From Bacteroidota bacterium (GTDB taxonomy: Bacteria; Bacteroidota; Ignavibacteria; Ignavibacteriales; Melioribacteraceae): a DNA stretch of 6,442 bases. Shown piece by piece: positions 6,236 through 6,442 of this stretch. The first letter of the stretch is position 1; every line of letters starts with the position of its first letter. Position numbers and translations under genes: made by a program. A model generated the notes under the pieces. The model made no database searches. It saw nothing but the letters and a program-made list of their open reading frames with translations, and had not been told where the DNA came from. The DNA is taken from NCBI GenBank assembly GCA_021812745.1, contig JAKAMS010000150.1:1-6442 (forward strand). The letters run 5' to 3'.

Positions 6236-6442
6236 TTACTTTTTTCCGGTTCCCCACTCAAGAACTTCAACTTTTACTTCCGTAATACCTACGGTAACCA
6301 TATCAAGTTCCTTGGCAACACCAAGAGATAGATCAATTATCCGGTCAGGGCGGAAAGGCATCCTATCGTTTATTTTAATAACAACGCTCTTATCATTCGA
6401 TAGGTTTGTTACTCTTACAATAGTTCCCATTTGATATGTAGG
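6236..6442 (-). CDS. RlpA-like double-psi beta-barrel protein, C-terminal part (N-terminus off the window)
   Basis: The reading frame is open to the right edge: before the Met at 6430 it continues as P-T-Y-Q, so that Met is internal and the gene is partial. The 68 visible residues are the second half of an RlpA-like double-psi beta-barrel: GTIVRVTNLSN, then the INDR motif, RIIDLS and AKELDM, ending in a beta strand VKVEVLEW. RlpA proteins are envelope lipoproteins or secreted proteins, and some cleave peptidoglycan glycan strands lacking stem peptides. The motif usually reads INDRGPF; here it is INDRMPF, an unusual residue at a tight turn. There is no SPOR domain after the barrel, so this is a short form. 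The catalytic segment lies outside the window, so activity cannot be judged. It is the first of three same-strand genes, 63 bp before the DUF6132-type gene. Confidence 0.88.
   Translation of the reverse strand, partial: PTYQMGTIVRVTNLSNDKSVVIKINDRMPFRPDRIIDLSLGVAKELDMVTVGITEVKVEVLEWGTGKK

Noticed and set aside
1..6442. CRISPR array, mobile element, tRNA or rRNA, toxin-antitoxin or phage genes
   Set aside because: No regularly spaced direct repeats, transposase or integrase motifs, terminal inverted repeats or cloverleaf were found on reading both strands.

Overview
The window is AT-rich bacterial DNA with compact, mostly housekeeping-type genes. The gene content points to the Bacteroidota/Ignavibacteriota/Chlorobiota side of the tree: a small DUF6132-type membrane protein beside a TlpA-like thioredoxin, a HisKA_2 PAS sensor kinase with no adjacent regulator, and a stand-alone DUF971 protein. 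An Ignavibacteria-like genome is my best guess, made from protein style only. Shine-Dalgarno-like sites are visible before several genes (pepT, pdp/deoA, the DUF971 gene, the tlpA-like gene) but not before the CDF transporter.

Layout. Positions 1-392 (minus) hold the N-terminal part of a cation diffusion facilitator transporter that runs off the left edge. Positions 393-570 are a gap with a homopurine/homopyrimidine tract containing a 24-bp tandem repeat. Positions 571-1821 (minus) are peptidase T. Positions 1822-1960 are the divergent promoter region shared with a thymidine/pyrimidine-nucleoside phosphorylase at 1961-3265 (plus), which ends at a strong hairpin (3296-3326). A membrane-anchored PAS/HisKA_2 histidine kinase follows on the plus strand, with an unclear non-ATG start (3361 or 3412, end 4725). 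After a 188-bp gap comes a DUF971 protein (4914-5264, plus). A large hairpin (5270-5309) separates it from a convergent minus-strand group: an RlpA-like gene (partial, right edge to 6236), a DUF6132-type small membrane protein (5981-6172) and a membrane-anchored TlpA-like thioredoxin (5322-5927).

How the genes may work together. PepT and the nucleoside phosphorylase are divergently transcribed salvage enzymes, for peptides and nucleosides respectively, and could share control. The TlpA-like protein and the DUF6132-type protein look like a small co-transcribed envelope thiol/redox unit downstream of the cell-wall RlpA-like gene. The kinase and the DUF971 gene have no obvious partner here.

I see no mobile element, CRISPR array, tRNA, rRNA or defence/secretion cluster. 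Nothing here is clearly a new system. The most unusual points are the repeat tract whose units each begin with an in-frame stop after pepT, the DUF971 protein that has lost all four predicted zinc ligands, the odd start region of the kinase, and the TlpA/DUF6132 pairing.
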